64,000 nt of DNA from Anaspis maculata. Taxonomy: Eukaryota > Arthropoda > Insecta > Coleoptera > Scraptiidae. The notes beneath the pieces are model-generated. The model was not told the DNA's origin. It made no database searches and saw only the letters and a list, made by a program, of their open reading frames with translations. Below are positions 45,880-57,255 of this stretch, in pieces (positions within the stretch are counted from its first letter, which is position 1; every line of letters begins with the position of its first letter). The DNA is taken from assembly GCA_949128115.1 (NCBI GenBank), contig OX421968.1, positions 28,548,877 to 28,612,876 on the forward strand, given 5' to 3'. The translations under genes and the position numbers were made by a program.

Positions 45880-46515
45880 TTCAAAGGAAATTTTGCTGGA
45901 GATCCACAAACTTTCGAGAAAAAAAATCAGAAGTTTGGAAAGCTGCGCATTGTATTTTTTTGGGCGCCAGGCGGATATGCAATCCCCCGAACGAAATGGA
46001 AATGAAACTAAAAGGAAGATAAAACACACCAGCGGAGCTGGGGAGCAAAAGAGGGGTGTTGGGAAGGGGAAGCTAAAAATAACGCGTCATAAATTTAAAA
46101 AAAAAGGGCGAAATATCGCAAGAAATAGTAAGAAAACCACCAAAAGACATTGGTTTTGTGGCAATATGCTACCAATAGACACCAACGGGACTTGGGAGCA
46201 AAATGGGGGTGTTTGGCGGGAAGAAGCTAAGAAGAACGCGTCGTAAAACAAGAAACAGGGCTAAAAATCACAGAAATCGTTATAATTGAAAAAAAATTGG
46301 AAAGAAGGAATACATCACACATAAAAGGGAGAAAGTTGCAAAAAAGGGCAGTCGACGCGTGTAAGGAAAGAATGAAATGCAGGAAAAATAGCGGGAAAGC
46401 GGGAAAGCGCAAAGAAAGGATAACAACGCATGGAAAGTATCGCGCAGAAATAGTTGAAGTACGTTCAAAAAAAGGAATAAAACACAGAAAACGGGAAGAA
46501 AGTCGCGAAATATAG
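45880..46515. other. Strongly purine-rich strand
   Basis: The plus strand is dominated by A and G over ~600 bp (GAAAAAAAATCAGAAG, GGGAAAGCGGGAAAGCGC). Basic-looking ORFs (45893-46246, 46297-46515) follow from this composition. No gene recognised. Confidence 0.6.
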
Positions 46516-46572
46516 GTACCTAGTTGAAACGTGTAATTTCTCTATTTGGTTCTCATTTCATATTGATGTTTT

Positions 46573-46930
46573 CTTTTTACTTCCCCGACCCACCACCCAT
46601 CGAGAAGGGAAAGTATTGTGAACGCGCTAAAAAAAATTTTAGAGATGAAGACGGATATATTCATTTTGAGGTTCCCCAAGACGATTAAGAACATTTTTGG
46701 AGTGATGTCTGTCTGTATGTGTGTCTGTCTGTGTGTCTTGTCTGTAACCTTCTACGATTACAGCCGCAGCGTTGATCCGATCGACTTAAAATTTGGCATG
46801 CGGACATTGTTGGTGCCTGGAATGAGCGCATTAGTTTTTGGCTGTTATCAGTCAAACGGAAATGCCACTACCAAAGAATGACAGATGTTATACATCACGG
46901 AATTTGACTTGCAATATACCGTTTGAGAGT
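46573..46930 (+). repeat. Dispersed repeat, uninterrupted copy
   Basis: Matches 13134-13268 in its first half and 20130-20262 plus 20763-20830 in its second (CCGATCGACTTAAAATTTGG, TTAGTTTTTGGCTGT, CGGAATTTGACTTGC). It provides the empty-site reference for the MITE at 20263-20759. A short (TCTG)n lies at 46705-46745. Confidence 0.65.
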
Positions 46931-47107
46931 CCATAAAAAACTGTATTCAGAACAGTTAAAAGTTTTCCCCTATCTGTCATCTGTCAAATAATAAAAAATG
47001 TCAAAGTTCAAAACTTTACCATTTAATTATTCAAAATCAGATGGATTGGGACCAAATTTCGCAGCAAGCAACAAAACAAAAGAGTCAAATCAAGTCAGGA
47101 GTTGCAA

Positions 47108-48293
47108 TATTCCACCATTTTCCAGTCGAGCGGTATGAGTTTTCAAAATTTCTCCTAGCCGTTGCCACCTGAGAGGGCCTCTCGCCCGAATTTTGACCAG
47201 AACGACTCGCCTTTGATGCAGGACTCAACTCAAAAATTCATTACTGCTCGGCGATCAACTTTTTTTAAAAAAGTCAAACTGATATCGAAAGTATATTTGA
47301 TTGGGCGTCGTGTAGACCTATTTTCAAAATCAGCACGGCTCCGGTTTTCTGACGGTAATTTTTTCAAAATGAATTTAGTATATTCCGTGAATTTGAAAAA
47401 ACTACTATGCCAACTTTGACATGCGGTGAGCCCCACGAAATATTCATTTTAGGTGCAGACATGCTGGGAATGAAAATTGGAGAAAAGATTAAATTAATTT
47501 CTGGAAAGAAAATTTTCGAAATCGAACTCACGGTTTCCGAGTTTTCATCTCTAGGAAAACCACAAATTTTCCAACTTTTTATCCCGTGAACAGATTTTCA
47601 CCTTTTCCTTTCAAACAAGAGGCTACTGGCTCTTGAACATTTTCGAATGATTTTCTTCTCAATTTCCCGGGAATTCCCCTGTTGAAAATGTAAAACAGGT
47701 TTGGGTTATCGAAACCGGATTTGAATGATGGAGCTTAAAGTGAAGCCGTAATTGACGATCTTCATAATAAGATAATTTGGAAATTTCTTTGAAGTTTTCC
47801 CGGAAAATTCAAGTTTTCAAAATTTTCAATTTCTTGCAAACTATATTTTCAATCCTTCTGTGGTGCCATTTTCGGATCGATCACCTCTATCCATGTACTA
47901 ATGCGTCTGACTGCCTCACTCGCTTTTCTTTTACATAATTTGGTTCCTATAATGAAAACCTGCAAATTTGTAACTTTTTCGCTTGTGAACAGATTTATAC
48001 TAACGTTCTTCAAACAAAAGGTAATTGATTCTTGAACATTTCCAGGCAATTTCTCTTGAAATTCTTCAAGTTTTCCGAGAGTTTTCCGCTTTAAAATCCA
48101 CCAGCCTAGCTTATCAAGACGAGACTCAAATGATGGAGCTCTAAATGAATCCCTAATTAGAGAAAATATCTCAATTCTTCAATCTTTTTCTCTAATTTCC
48201 CACCCGAAGGAACATCATTTCATAATAAAATTTCCATCCGTTCCTTGCTACTCGTTGGGGAAGTTTTGGGGTGACACAACCGATTTTTTTTTG
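47108..48293 (+). repeat. Dispersed ~1.2 kb repeat, copy B
   Basis: About 80% identical to 42915-44162 throughout. Contains the ORF 47407-47589 with GEPHEIFILGADML. Confidence 0.65.
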
Positions 48294-48734
48294 AGTTTGT
48301 GATTGCATGCACTCGCCAATTTCTTATGTTTGCGCTGCTAAGTGCAATATTCTCATCGTCCGACGACGAGGAGCGAGGAGGTAAAGTCCATAACTGTGGT
48401 AGATATATTTGCGTATTTTCTTCCTTATAACAATCGCCAAATAATCAGAAAGTCAAGACTTCGGGCACTACCTATACGTATAATAACAGTAGGTAGCTTT
48501 AGGACAAGGCGATGGTCTAGGCGAAGGTGCCAGGCTATGGTGCTATGGTCGAGGCGAGGGTACGAGGCTATGGGCGAGGCGATGGTACCAGGCGATGGTC
48601 GGTGCGCCGTTGTGGCCATACACTTAGGGAGCGTTTCCGGACCTATATTCATGGGAACTTTTTTTCTTGTTTTGATGAGAGGAAGCTGCCCTAGGACTTT
48701 GTCGGTGTATTTTCGGGACAGCCTGTATACGTAA

Positions 48735-49030
48735 AACATTGTTTTTTGCGATTTTTCAGGAAATTGAAAGAAAAATCAATTTTCGGATCTGTAGCGCCAT
48801 TATTAGCGTTAATCTACATATCTTATAAGAAATGTCCCTAATTTCTGTGCATCTACTTTCTCTTATGAACGATTTTAGGAATTTATTTTGAATTGAGTTT
48901 TTTATTGATATTATAGAAAAGTGGATGCACAAAAATTAGTAACACTCTTTATACTTACCACTTGGAATAGTTTCGTCTCTGCGGGAGTTCAAATCAAATG
49001 TCAAGTCAATGTTTTTGCAGAGAGCTTTTA
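48735..49030. other. Short intergenic stretch, nothing recognised
   Basis: AT-rich, no motifs noticed. Confidence 0.4.
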
Positions 49031-49032
49031 TA

Positions 49033-50067
49033 CACACATCAAAAGAATCTAGGGGACAAGCAAATTCAGACGATTTCTAAATTCGTCATAACTTTTGATT
49101 CCCGTCAGCGATTTCACATCGGTTTTCAGTGTTCGATAGCTCAATTTTCCTTCATTATGCCTTGATCACGTCAAATACGAGCAATGTTTTATAAGGTTGC
49201 TACAGGGTGATCAATGGAACAGTGTAAAATTGCCGAAAATTCAGTACGAGCGCGATTTCCCAAAACAAAAAATTCATGCATTCCAATAGCACAGTTATGA
49301 AGATCAGTGTTTCAGCTTCAGTTACGTTTTTGAATTTGGAAAATCGAAAGTGAATTGCCAAAGATATTGATCATTTTATGCCGCCATGTGGAACTTCCAA
49401 GAAAGAAGAAAGTGATCCGATTTTATTGAAACTTGGAACACACTCATGTCTGGTTCAAGTCATTGGAATTTCAAGGTCAAATGTCACTTCCGATCACTTT
49501 CGAGCTGCTATATTAAACTTTTTACATAAATGATTCGATTTGAATGAAACTTTGAAACACACTATAGAATCGAATCATTTACATAAAAGCTCCATGTGGC
49601 GGCTTGAAAGTGACCGAAAAAGACATTTGACCTTGAAATTCCAATTACTTGAACCAGACATGAGTGTGATCCGAGTTTAATTGAAATCGGATCACTTTCT
49701 TGGAAGTTCAAGATGGCGGCACAAAATGATCAATATCTTTGGCAATTTACCCTCGATTTCCAAAATTCAAAAACGTTACTGAAGCTGAAACACCAGTCTT
49801 CATAACTGTGCTATTGAAATGCATAAAAATTTATTTTTGGGAAATCGCGCTCGTACTGAACTTTTGACAATTTTACACTGTTCCATTGATCACCCTGTAG
49901 AATCTTTATGAAACATTGTTCGTATTCGACGAGATCAAGGCATGAAAACGAAGGATTGCGCTATCGAACACCGAGAACCGATATAAAATCGCTGACGGCA
50001 ATCGAAAGTTATGATGATTTTAGAAATCGTCTGAATTTGCTTGTCCCCTAGATTCTTTTGATGTGTG
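49033..50067. mobile_element. 1.03 kb palindromic element with TA target
   Basis: Starts CACACATCAAAAGAATCTAG and ends CTAGATTCTTTTGATGTGTG, flanked by TA at 49031-49032 and 50068-50069. The arms (about 49033-49535 and 49565-50067) are inverted copies of ~90% identity meeting near 49550. A TA duplication suggests Tc1/mariner-type mobilisation. No ORF. Confidence 0.75.
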
Positions 50068-50199
50068 TAGTATCCAGGAACAGGAATATTGGGAGTATAC
50101 ATTTTTCATGTCCGATTTCCACTATAGAGTTGACTCGTGGCTCATTATTGCATGCATTGGATTTTGATGTGTCTGGTTTCGATTTCACTTTTATTTTCT

Positions 50200-50335
50200 A
50201 ATTATTAGTGTAAGTTTTTGGATTATACACCTACTGATGTGTCTCTATGACAGTACAGATACCCATATTTAATTATAATATGACGATTGTAAAACTTATT
50301 TATTTAGTTGAGAATAAATCTGATTCTGATTCTAT
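50200..50335 (+). mobile_element. Probable 3' tail of a non-LTR retrotransposon
   Basis: GAGAATAAATCTGATTCTG followed by ATTCT ends a unit with TGTAAAACTTATTTATTTAG. An AATAAA followed by repeated TGATTC is a common LINE 3' end. Coding part absent, so this is a short 5'-truncated insertion. Confidence 0.4.
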
Positions 50336-50339
50336 AAGA

Positions 50340-51035
50340 GATGTAGAGTATTGTTGAAAATGACGCTGCAGATCCGAATATCGATTTTTCTTTAAATTTT
50401 CTGAGAAATCTCAAAAAGCAATATATTATGTATAATTAGTTGCCGCTCTAGTACTGGAGACCGTTGAGTTGCAGTTTCCTTGTTCCGTAACGGCGACTTC
50501 ATTCAAGTTCCTATCCCTGTCGCCGTCACTTCGATGCTATAGCTTCGCTGTAAAATAATTGACGTTTTCACACATGTTTCGAATTAGGCAATTCATTGTT
50601 CTTTAAAACGACATTCCCATTTATCATTTCAGTGCATCATCAGGACTTACCGTCGGTTCCACAAAACAGATAATACGAGATTAGTTGATTTGCGATTTTT
50701 GTTTTCCAATTTGTAGCTGACTGATCTATGGAAATGCTGGTTTATCCCTCAATAATGGAAAGATGATGGGTTAAGTACAGATTTCAGGCATTTTTTGTGA
50801 GTAACCACCTAGCATTCAGCAGAAAAAAGTTCAGTTAATCTGCAATCAGCCTTGATCGCTGATCATCTTTTTTGTGGAACTGACGGCTAGAACTGGAAAG
50901 CCAGCAATATGCGATATTCAAAGGCACGACATGCGCTGTAGGCTCGCAAAGCTAGGGGATGGAACTCATGCGTCTGCGCGAGCTAGGAAAAGTCAAAACC
51001 TGCTGATTTTCAGCCATCGATTTAACAAAGGAAAA
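50340..51035. other. Intergenic stretch, nothing recognised
   Basis: No ORF above 60 codons and no inverted ends. Confidence 0.4.
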
Positions 51036-51037
51036 TA

Positions 51038-52885
51038 AACTGCTCGTCAAAAGTTAAGCATAGAGCAAAATTTGCTCCCATTTCAAGCATGGATATATTG
51101 GGGAAAAAATATCCGATTTAAAAAAAGTTTATGGTGGCTGGTAGAACCTTTCTTCAGCTACAAGATGCTGTGTCGATTTACGTCACCATCGACTTTGTCC
51201 ATGATATACAGGATGCCAAAGAAGGAGTGTCAAAAGTGTTAATTTTTGAAGTCGTGGAACTTTTTTAGAAAAAATTCCGGATTTTTTTTCTCTTGAGCTT
51301 TAGAAAGCGCATATCAATATCTCGAAACGGTTTTTGACTTTTGATCGTATTTTGTTTTTTCAAAGAGTTCTTGATTTTTTTGTGAAATTTAGATTTTTTG
51401 ATGCAGAATTTGCTAGAGCAGTTGCTTTTTCTTGAAAATTCACAGAAACGTACACAGTTGCTGGATGAATTATACCATGAGAAAATTGACCTCATGGACC
51501 TCCAAAAGAGGTCATCCTCTGGACCTCTTCAGGGGAGATGCCCAATGAAGCATGCTGCGACATCATTTTGACACTTATTGAACCCAGCATGGATAAAAAT
51601 GCAAGACTTGTAACCATACGTTGCATCAAAATTACCATGGTTACCAATTAGTCCCATCATGGGTGATTTTGTTACTGCCCAAGTCATTGGAAATTTTCAG
51701 AAGTGATATCTCCTAGACGAGTAGAGAATAGAGCCATAATTTTTTTTTTATTTTAATCGGACACATTATTGGTCATTCGAGCATGATGTGCAAATTTTCC
51801 ACGTTCATACTTTTTCAGTGGTGGGGGGTAATTTTGACGTTTGTCATGTAAGAACTTTTTTCTTGTACTTGTCATCATTGAAATGTCAACATGAATGTAT
51901 ACTGTTAGTTTCAGCTGATGAATTTCAAGTTTGCGTTTGGTGTTTTTCTTCCTCAAAGTCCAGGTTTCCTGAGAAAACCTTTGTAGGTCTTTTGTTTTCA
52001 TTACTGATGTGGAAGTGGTAAATTACATCCATGTTGACATTTCAATGATGACAAGCACAAAAAAAAAATTCTGACATGACAAACGTCAAAATTTCCCCCC
52101 ACCACTGAAAAAGTATAAACGTGAGAAATTTGCACATCATGCTCGAATGACCAATAATGTGTCCGATTAAAATAAAAAAAAAAATTATGGCTCTATCTCT
52201 ACTCGTCTAGGAGATATCACTTCTGAAAATTTCCAATGACTTGGGCAGTAACAAAATCACCCATGATGGGACTAATTGGTAACCATGGTAATTTTGATGC
52301 AACGTATGGTTACAAGTCTTGCATTTTTATCCATGCTGGGTTCAATAAGTGTCAAAATGATGTCGCAGCATGCTTCATTGGGCATCTCCCCTGAAGAGGT
52401 CCAGGGGATGACCTCTTCTGGAGGTCCATGAGGTCAATTTTCTCATGGTATAATTCATCCAGCAACTGTGTACGTTTCTGTGAATTTTCAAGAAAAAGCA
52501 ACTGCTCTAGCAAATTCTGCATCAAAAAATCTAAATTTCACAAAAAAATCAAGAACTCTTTGAAAAAACAAAATACGATCAAAAGTCAAAAACCGTTTCG
52601 AGATATTGATATGCGCTTTCTAAAGCTCAAGAGAAAAAAAATCCGGAATTTTTTCTAAAAAAGTTCCACGACTTCAAAAATTAACACTTTTGACACTCCT
52701 TCTTTGGCATCCTGTATATCATGGACAAAGTCGATGGTGACGTAAATCGACACAGCATCTTGTAGCTGAAGAAAGGTTCTACCAGCCACCATAAACTTTT
52801 TTTAAATCGGATATTTTTTCCCCAATATATCCATGCTTGAAATGGGAGCAAATTTTGCTCTATGCTTAACTTTTGACGAGCAGTT
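51038..52885. mobile_element. 1.85 kb near-perfect palindromic element with TA target
   Basis: Termini AACTGCTCGTCAAAAGTTAA and TTAACTTTTGACGAGCAGTT, flanked by TA at 51036-51037 and 52886-52887. Arms 51038-51896 and 52026-52885 surround a ~130-bp spacer and are about 99% identical. The ORFs 51265-51495 (-) and 52428-52658 (+) encode exactly the same 76-residue basic peptide, which is a mirror effect. The high identity makes this one of the youngest palindromes here after the 10.66 kb element. Tc1/mariner-type target; no transposase. Confidence 0.85.
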
Positions 52886-52887
52886 TA

Positions 52888-53741
52888 GATGACAAGAAAC
52901 TCCTGATTTCCATGCTAGATTATGCGGAATGATGTTGTCCATGTGCATTGCTGTCGAAAAAATGAATTCCGCGCGTATAGTGCTTCGAAAAGAACGAAAA
53001 AGCCGTTTTCAGTGTATAACTGGTTGCCTAGAAGGTGATGTTTTTTGGGAACACACATGAAATGAAACTGTAATGTTCTTTTCGTACGGTTTTTGCAGCC
53101 AGGCACTCAACAAACTGCCTGTCATTTTTGGAAAAAAAAAACAGAAAACACAAAACCTCTGATATATTATACATATAACCCGATAAAATTTTAGTTACCA
53201 TTTGTTTACATGCAGTTTCATGCCATTGACAGACAGGATGGCAACCGTAAGGCAGAGAAGAATACTAGAAGTAGGGCGGTATTTTCAAAAACACACCAAC
53301 TAATGAACACGTTACCATATTTTCGCTCCTTGTGTATCTAAAACTGATCCATCATTGCTGGTCTTGAACACAATGAAAGATCAAGAAACACTCTTTTTTC
53401 CATAGCTTATATGAAAGTTTCATTTCCAGCCGTTTCAATAATATACAATGTTGAAATTACGCTTTTTACATGTGCTAGCATAGGGCACTATTCTCAAATC
53501 CCCTAGCAAGGTTGCGCCAGCGCAGAAATGGCACTGAATTTCGCCTATTGTCGAATCCATGAACATCCAAAATTGGGCTTATTCTACGGTAAAAAACTGA
53601 TGTTGCAGAATATTTTTTACTTCGACCACTATTTAGGATATGAGCGTTGAATGAAAAGACTGCGTCTATTTACTACCAAGCCGCGATTTGTCTGGTCTTA
53701 TATTTCAGATTCTGTGTTTTTCACACTGATTCGGTGGCGGA
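52888..53741. other. Intergenic stretch, nothing recognised
   Basis: No terminal repeats. ORFs below 65 codons. Confidence 0.4.
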
Positions 53742-53745
53742 TTAA

Positions 53746-54293
53746 GGGGTTTCTGATGCGACTAAAAAAGTTGTTGACGGGAATCGGTTTTATTTTATTT
53801 TTTTCGTCAAGTAGAAACTCTCCCGAAAAAAATGTACGGGCATTGCTATCAAATTTTGAAAATTTCCAAAAAATTTGAAAAAAAATTTTGATTTTGATTT
53901 TTGAAAATTCAAAAACCAGATAGCATCGACAATGCATCTTCCCTCAAGGAAGTCACATGTCAAATTTGAACTTTTTATTTAAAAAAAGGTACCAAAAATG
54001 ATTTCTACTAATTCACTTTTTCATGTCTACGAGAAATCATTTTTGGTACCTTTTTTTAAAAATAAAAAGTTCAAATTTGGCATGCGACTTCCTTGAGGAA
54101 AGATGCATTGTCGATGCTATCTGGTTTTCGAATTTTCAAAAATCAAAATGAAAAAATTTCTAAATTTTTTGGAAATTTTCAAAACTTGATAGCAATGCTT
54201 GTACATTTTCTTTTTGGAAGAGTTTCTACTTGACGAAAAAGATAAAATTAAACCAATTCCCGTCAACACTTTTTTAGTCGCATCAGAAACCTC
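53746..54293. mobile_element. Palindromic MITE with TTAA target sites, copy 2
   Basis: Same family as 5691-6215: starts GGGGTTTCTGATGCGACTAA and ends TTAGTCGCATCAGAAACCTC. Flanked by TTAA at 53742-53745 and 54294-54297. The two copies differ by scattered substitutions and small indels. Confidence 0.8.
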
Positions 54294-54359
54294 TTAAGGA
54301 TAGGTATTCAGCGCCCTAGGCCAAACATTGTTGAGCCTAGGGCGCTGATCGTCAATCTC

Positions 54360-54515
54360 TGATTGCAATGATTTCGTCCGACGACTCAGATATCGACGAA
54401 GTTGAAGCTTACTTTGACTTCGACGAAATTCATAGTTTGTGCGCATATCAGTTGGTCACGTCCTCACGCCACGGCAACGAACAGAACGAAAAAACTCTAG
54501 ACAAGAAATGTAACT
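54360..54515 (+). pseudogene. Harbinger-like transposase N-terminal remnant, copy 1
   Basis: AMISSDDSDIDEVEAYFDFD closely matches the start of the frame at 54868-55104 (AMISSDDSDTDEVVALY) and then diverges to a stop near 54515. It lies just upstream of the element 54571-55397 and shares with it the 3' block AAAATGTTTGTTCTGCATGC (54535 and 55186). Confidence 0.45.
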
Positions 54516-54570
54516 AGTTTTGGCCCGCCAAAAATGTTTGTTCTGCATGCGCATCAAGATGCGTATTGTT

Positions 54571-55397
54571 AGGCAGCAGTCACACTGGAGCCATCACCAC
54601 CCACTACCACCCACCACCACCCACTACCACCAAGCAAAATAATCGACCATGGTCTCACTGAGCCACCGTCCATCGTCCACCGTCAACCACCGTGTCCCCC
54701 TCCTGAATTTGACATAATCCTGTTTTATATAATCCGTACTACAATTCTGTAGCGAAAGTTGCCTAAAAATCACGATTTTAGGCAACATTCGCTACATCAG
54801 TGTACTGCGGAATGTATTTCACTCCCAGGGACTTTTCTCACACGATTCAAGAAAAGCGGCCCAGCTCATGACAAGATTGACAAGTTCTGTGATTGCAATG
54901 ATTTCGTCCGATGACTCAGATACCGACGAAGTTGTAGCTTTATACTACATCTCGAAAAAAATCCGTAAAAAACGCCGGAACATGAGGGTGCGTCAAATGT
55001 TTCTCGATAGAGAACAACTAGGAGAATTTCATCAATTAGTGCCGCAGCTTGTTGATGATGAAGAACAATTTTACAGTTATTACTTATTACCGTATGAACA
55101 ATAAATGTTACAACTTGTTTGTGACAAAAGTGAAACCTTTGTTCTCTTCGGGATCGACATACACATTATATGTTGTATGTATACACAAAATGTTTGTTCT
55201 GCATGCGCATCAAGATGCGTATTGTTAACCACCGACCACTGGCCACCACTTTGGAAATTTCAAACACATGGCCACCGGTGGTCACTGGGCGGTGGTAAGA
55301 GGTGGCTGCAGTGTGACCACCATCATTACATTGCGTGCGTTTGATTTTTGGTTGATGGTAGTGGGTGGTGGTGGGTGGCTCAGTGTGACTGCTGCCT
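54571..55397. mobile_element. PIF/Harbinger-like non-autonomous element
   Basis: Termini AGGCAGCAGTCACACTG and CAGTGTGACTGCTGCCT with (CCACCAC)n-rich subterminal DNA on both sides. Flanks are GTT on the left and AAT on the right, so no exact 3-bp duplication can be shown. GCAGTCACACTGG-type ends are common in Harbinger elements. The interior has a hairpin near 54745-54800 (TTGCCTAAAAATCACGATTT) and the truncated transposase frame 54868-55104. Confidence 0.6.
54868..55104 (+). pseudogene. Truncated Harbinger-type transposase N-terminus
   Basis: A 78-codon ORF: acidic SSDDSDTDEVVAL, basic KKIRKKRRNMRVRQMF, then LDREQLGEFHQLVPQL and DDEEQFYSYY. The order basic-R-x-WVxxxxxxR-xGEF-xxLxxxLxxDxxxFxxYFRM is the hallmark of the N-terminal region of HARBI1-like nucleases, just before the DDE domain. 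The frame stops where the fold should continue, so the catalytic domain is missing and this copy cannot transpose by itself. Start at the ATG 54868 is plausible but a second methionine (residue 11) aligns better with copy 1 at 54360. Confidence 0.6.
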
Positions 55398-55689
55398 AAT
55401 GCATCGACAGTGGTGAGCATTCCCGTGTTGCATTCAAGCCAATTCTGCAATCAGGATACCAAACTAATGATATTTTTTGTGAACGTTTCCAGTCGAAGGA
55501 GGGCGCCTGGTCCTCCGAACCAAAAGTCATGGAAATTTGCGATTCTTTTTAGCTTTAGCAGAGCGCCTTATAGTGGACGTGGTAGGAGAAAACAAGTTGC
55601 AAATAATGATAAAGGCAAACCACCTTGCAGAATCGAAACTAAAACCTGAACTTCGTCCCTTGGGATTTGAATGATGCCCCTTTTTCAAA

Positions 55690-56400
55690 ATGATTTTTTT
55701 TTTAATGAAAACTGCCTTACTTTTAGACTTAGATGTGCTCTGTCTAATTTTGTACTTTCCCGATTTATATCTTTACAGTGCGTACCGCCACGTTGAAAAA
55801 ATTATATCTGAAAAGAAGTTTTTGACAAGATCTAAATTTCAGCCCATGCGAGATTTTTATGTTTATATACATATGAAAGTACATTCAGTCCTTCACAATT
55901 TGACACCTGAGCCATCTTTGTGCGACTCGGGGGTTCTTGAGCTAGAGCTTCTGGAAGTGTCAGTTTTCGGTGTTAAAAAGAGTTAACGCATTTTACCTGA
56001 CCTCACCACTGGAACACCGCCATGTCATATTCAAGTCACCCATCAATAACGCGTCGTCATTTATCACAAATCATGAACATTGGTGGACCTGACACAGCCC
56101 CAAAAGATGATTTTTAATTCTTTTGGCACTGAAAATTTAAACATCCAGACTCAAGAACCGCGAGTCACATAGAGCTGGTTCAGGTGTCAAACTGTGGAGG
56201 ATTGAATGTGCTTTTATATGTACATGAACATTTTGATGTCACATGGACCAAAATTTAGATAATGTCAAAAACTTCTCTTCAGACATCATTTCTTCAATAT
56301 AGTGGCGCGTGCTGCAGAGATATAAATCGGAAAAGTGCAAATTCAGAAAGGGCACATCAAAGTCTAGAAATAAGGCAAATTTCATGAAAATGGAAAAATA
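55690..56400. mobile_element. ~0.7 kb foldback element
   Basis: Left AAAACTGCCTTACTTTTAGA and TTTCCCGATTTATATCTTTAC pair imperfectly with ATATAAATCGGAAAAGTGCA and AAGTCTAGAAATAAGGCAAA on the right. The loop is near 56050. The ORF 55690-55986 (98 codons) is simply the left arm. About 80% arm identity, so older than most others. Confidence 0.6.
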
Positions 56401-56645
56401 TTAAAAGCCTTTTTTCAAATTATTTTTCAATTTTTTTTTCAATATTCATCAACCTCTTTTCCCATTGGAAGGTATAAGATAACAAGAAAAATTAACTTCT
56501 CCAAGAAATGTGATGTCTTGTGTTGAAATCTGTTCAAATATAAAAATGTTAAGCACTTTTTTTATGACCGTACTAAATTCATATTGGCGCCTTCACCAAA
56601 TTTGCCTGCGGCAAGTGTCAGTGTTCCACCATTTTTTTAAAATAG

Positions 56646-57173
56646 TGTTACGAGCGGCGATCCCGTACATATTGGTAAACACTAGATCTTTCTGGATTCT
56701 TCCATCCACGGCCGCAGTGTACAAATGCGTGGAGCTCTGGACATTTCTAGAGTGTGCGAGGAGGCATTGATATGCATGGAGACTCCAACGTTCGATCAAG
56801 GCACATCTGTCCACTTTGGCGGAGGTGCAGATTCTAGAACACATGGAAAGCACTCGGAAGGTGTGTGTGATTATTTAGGAATGGTCTAGAAACCGCATAT
56901 ACCGGGCCGCTATGGAATTTGCTGGAAGTAGACAGAAAGTTCGGGAACGCTGTTCGGAGGCCTTATATAAGGCGTCAGCCGGCAGCTCGCGGGAGTATTT
57001 CAATTGGAATGCGAAGTGGTAACGAGTGCGAAACAAGCGAAGTACCTGCGATATAATTCCAAGTAGATAATTATTGGCGTGTAGTTATTGTAGTAGTACG
57101 CAGTAATAAACTGTGTGTTTAAAACGATTATCTCAATTATATTCGAACCCGTAACCGTAACCGGTTTACTACA
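56646..57173 (+). mobile_element. LTR-like sequence (solo or truncated), Ty3/gypsy-like
   Basis: Begins TGTTACGAGCGGCGATCCCG, with a TATA box CTTATATAAGGCG near 56963 and AATAAA at 57105. Ends around CGTAACCGGTTTACTACA. It resembles the LTR at 27874-28293 in its TGTTACGA start, GC content and promoter/poly(A) layout, but the sequences are not close. The 3' limit and target duplication are uncertain. The ORFs 56510-56770 and 56593-56853 overlap it and are incidental. Confidence 0.55.
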
Positions 57174-57255
57174 GCAGAAACCGATTGAGACATAGCCCCA
57201 TATATTTTCACTGAGCTGGACATCACCAGACTATTCGATATACCTTCTGCCCCTA

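Larger units (their letters stand above)
44650..48729. mobile_element. 4.1 kb interval closed by inverted ends
   Basis: Left TATACAGGTGTCCCGAAAAT and right ATTTTCGGGACAGCCTGTATA, with ~110 bp of inverted identity (44650-44765 and 48617-48729). Next to the left end is a further palindrome (44750-44890 against 45105-45240, marked by GGTGGGACCCTGAAGATGG). Both ends then run into GGCCATAACGGCGCACCGAC-type sequence. Either this is one large element that later gained the 1.2 kb repeat (47108-48293), or two separate copies of a shorter foldback. No target duplication beyond a possible TA. Confidence 0.5.

Noticed and set aside
45893..46515. Lys/Arg-rich ORFs as nucleic-acid-binding proteins
   Set aside because: They follow from the purine-rich composition of the strand. 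No conserved motif and no similarity between neighbouring frames.
51265..52658. Two identical 76-residue proteins on opposite strands as a conserved gene pair
   Set aside because: They are mirror images within one palindromic element, so identity reflects the DNA palindrome and not selection on protein.
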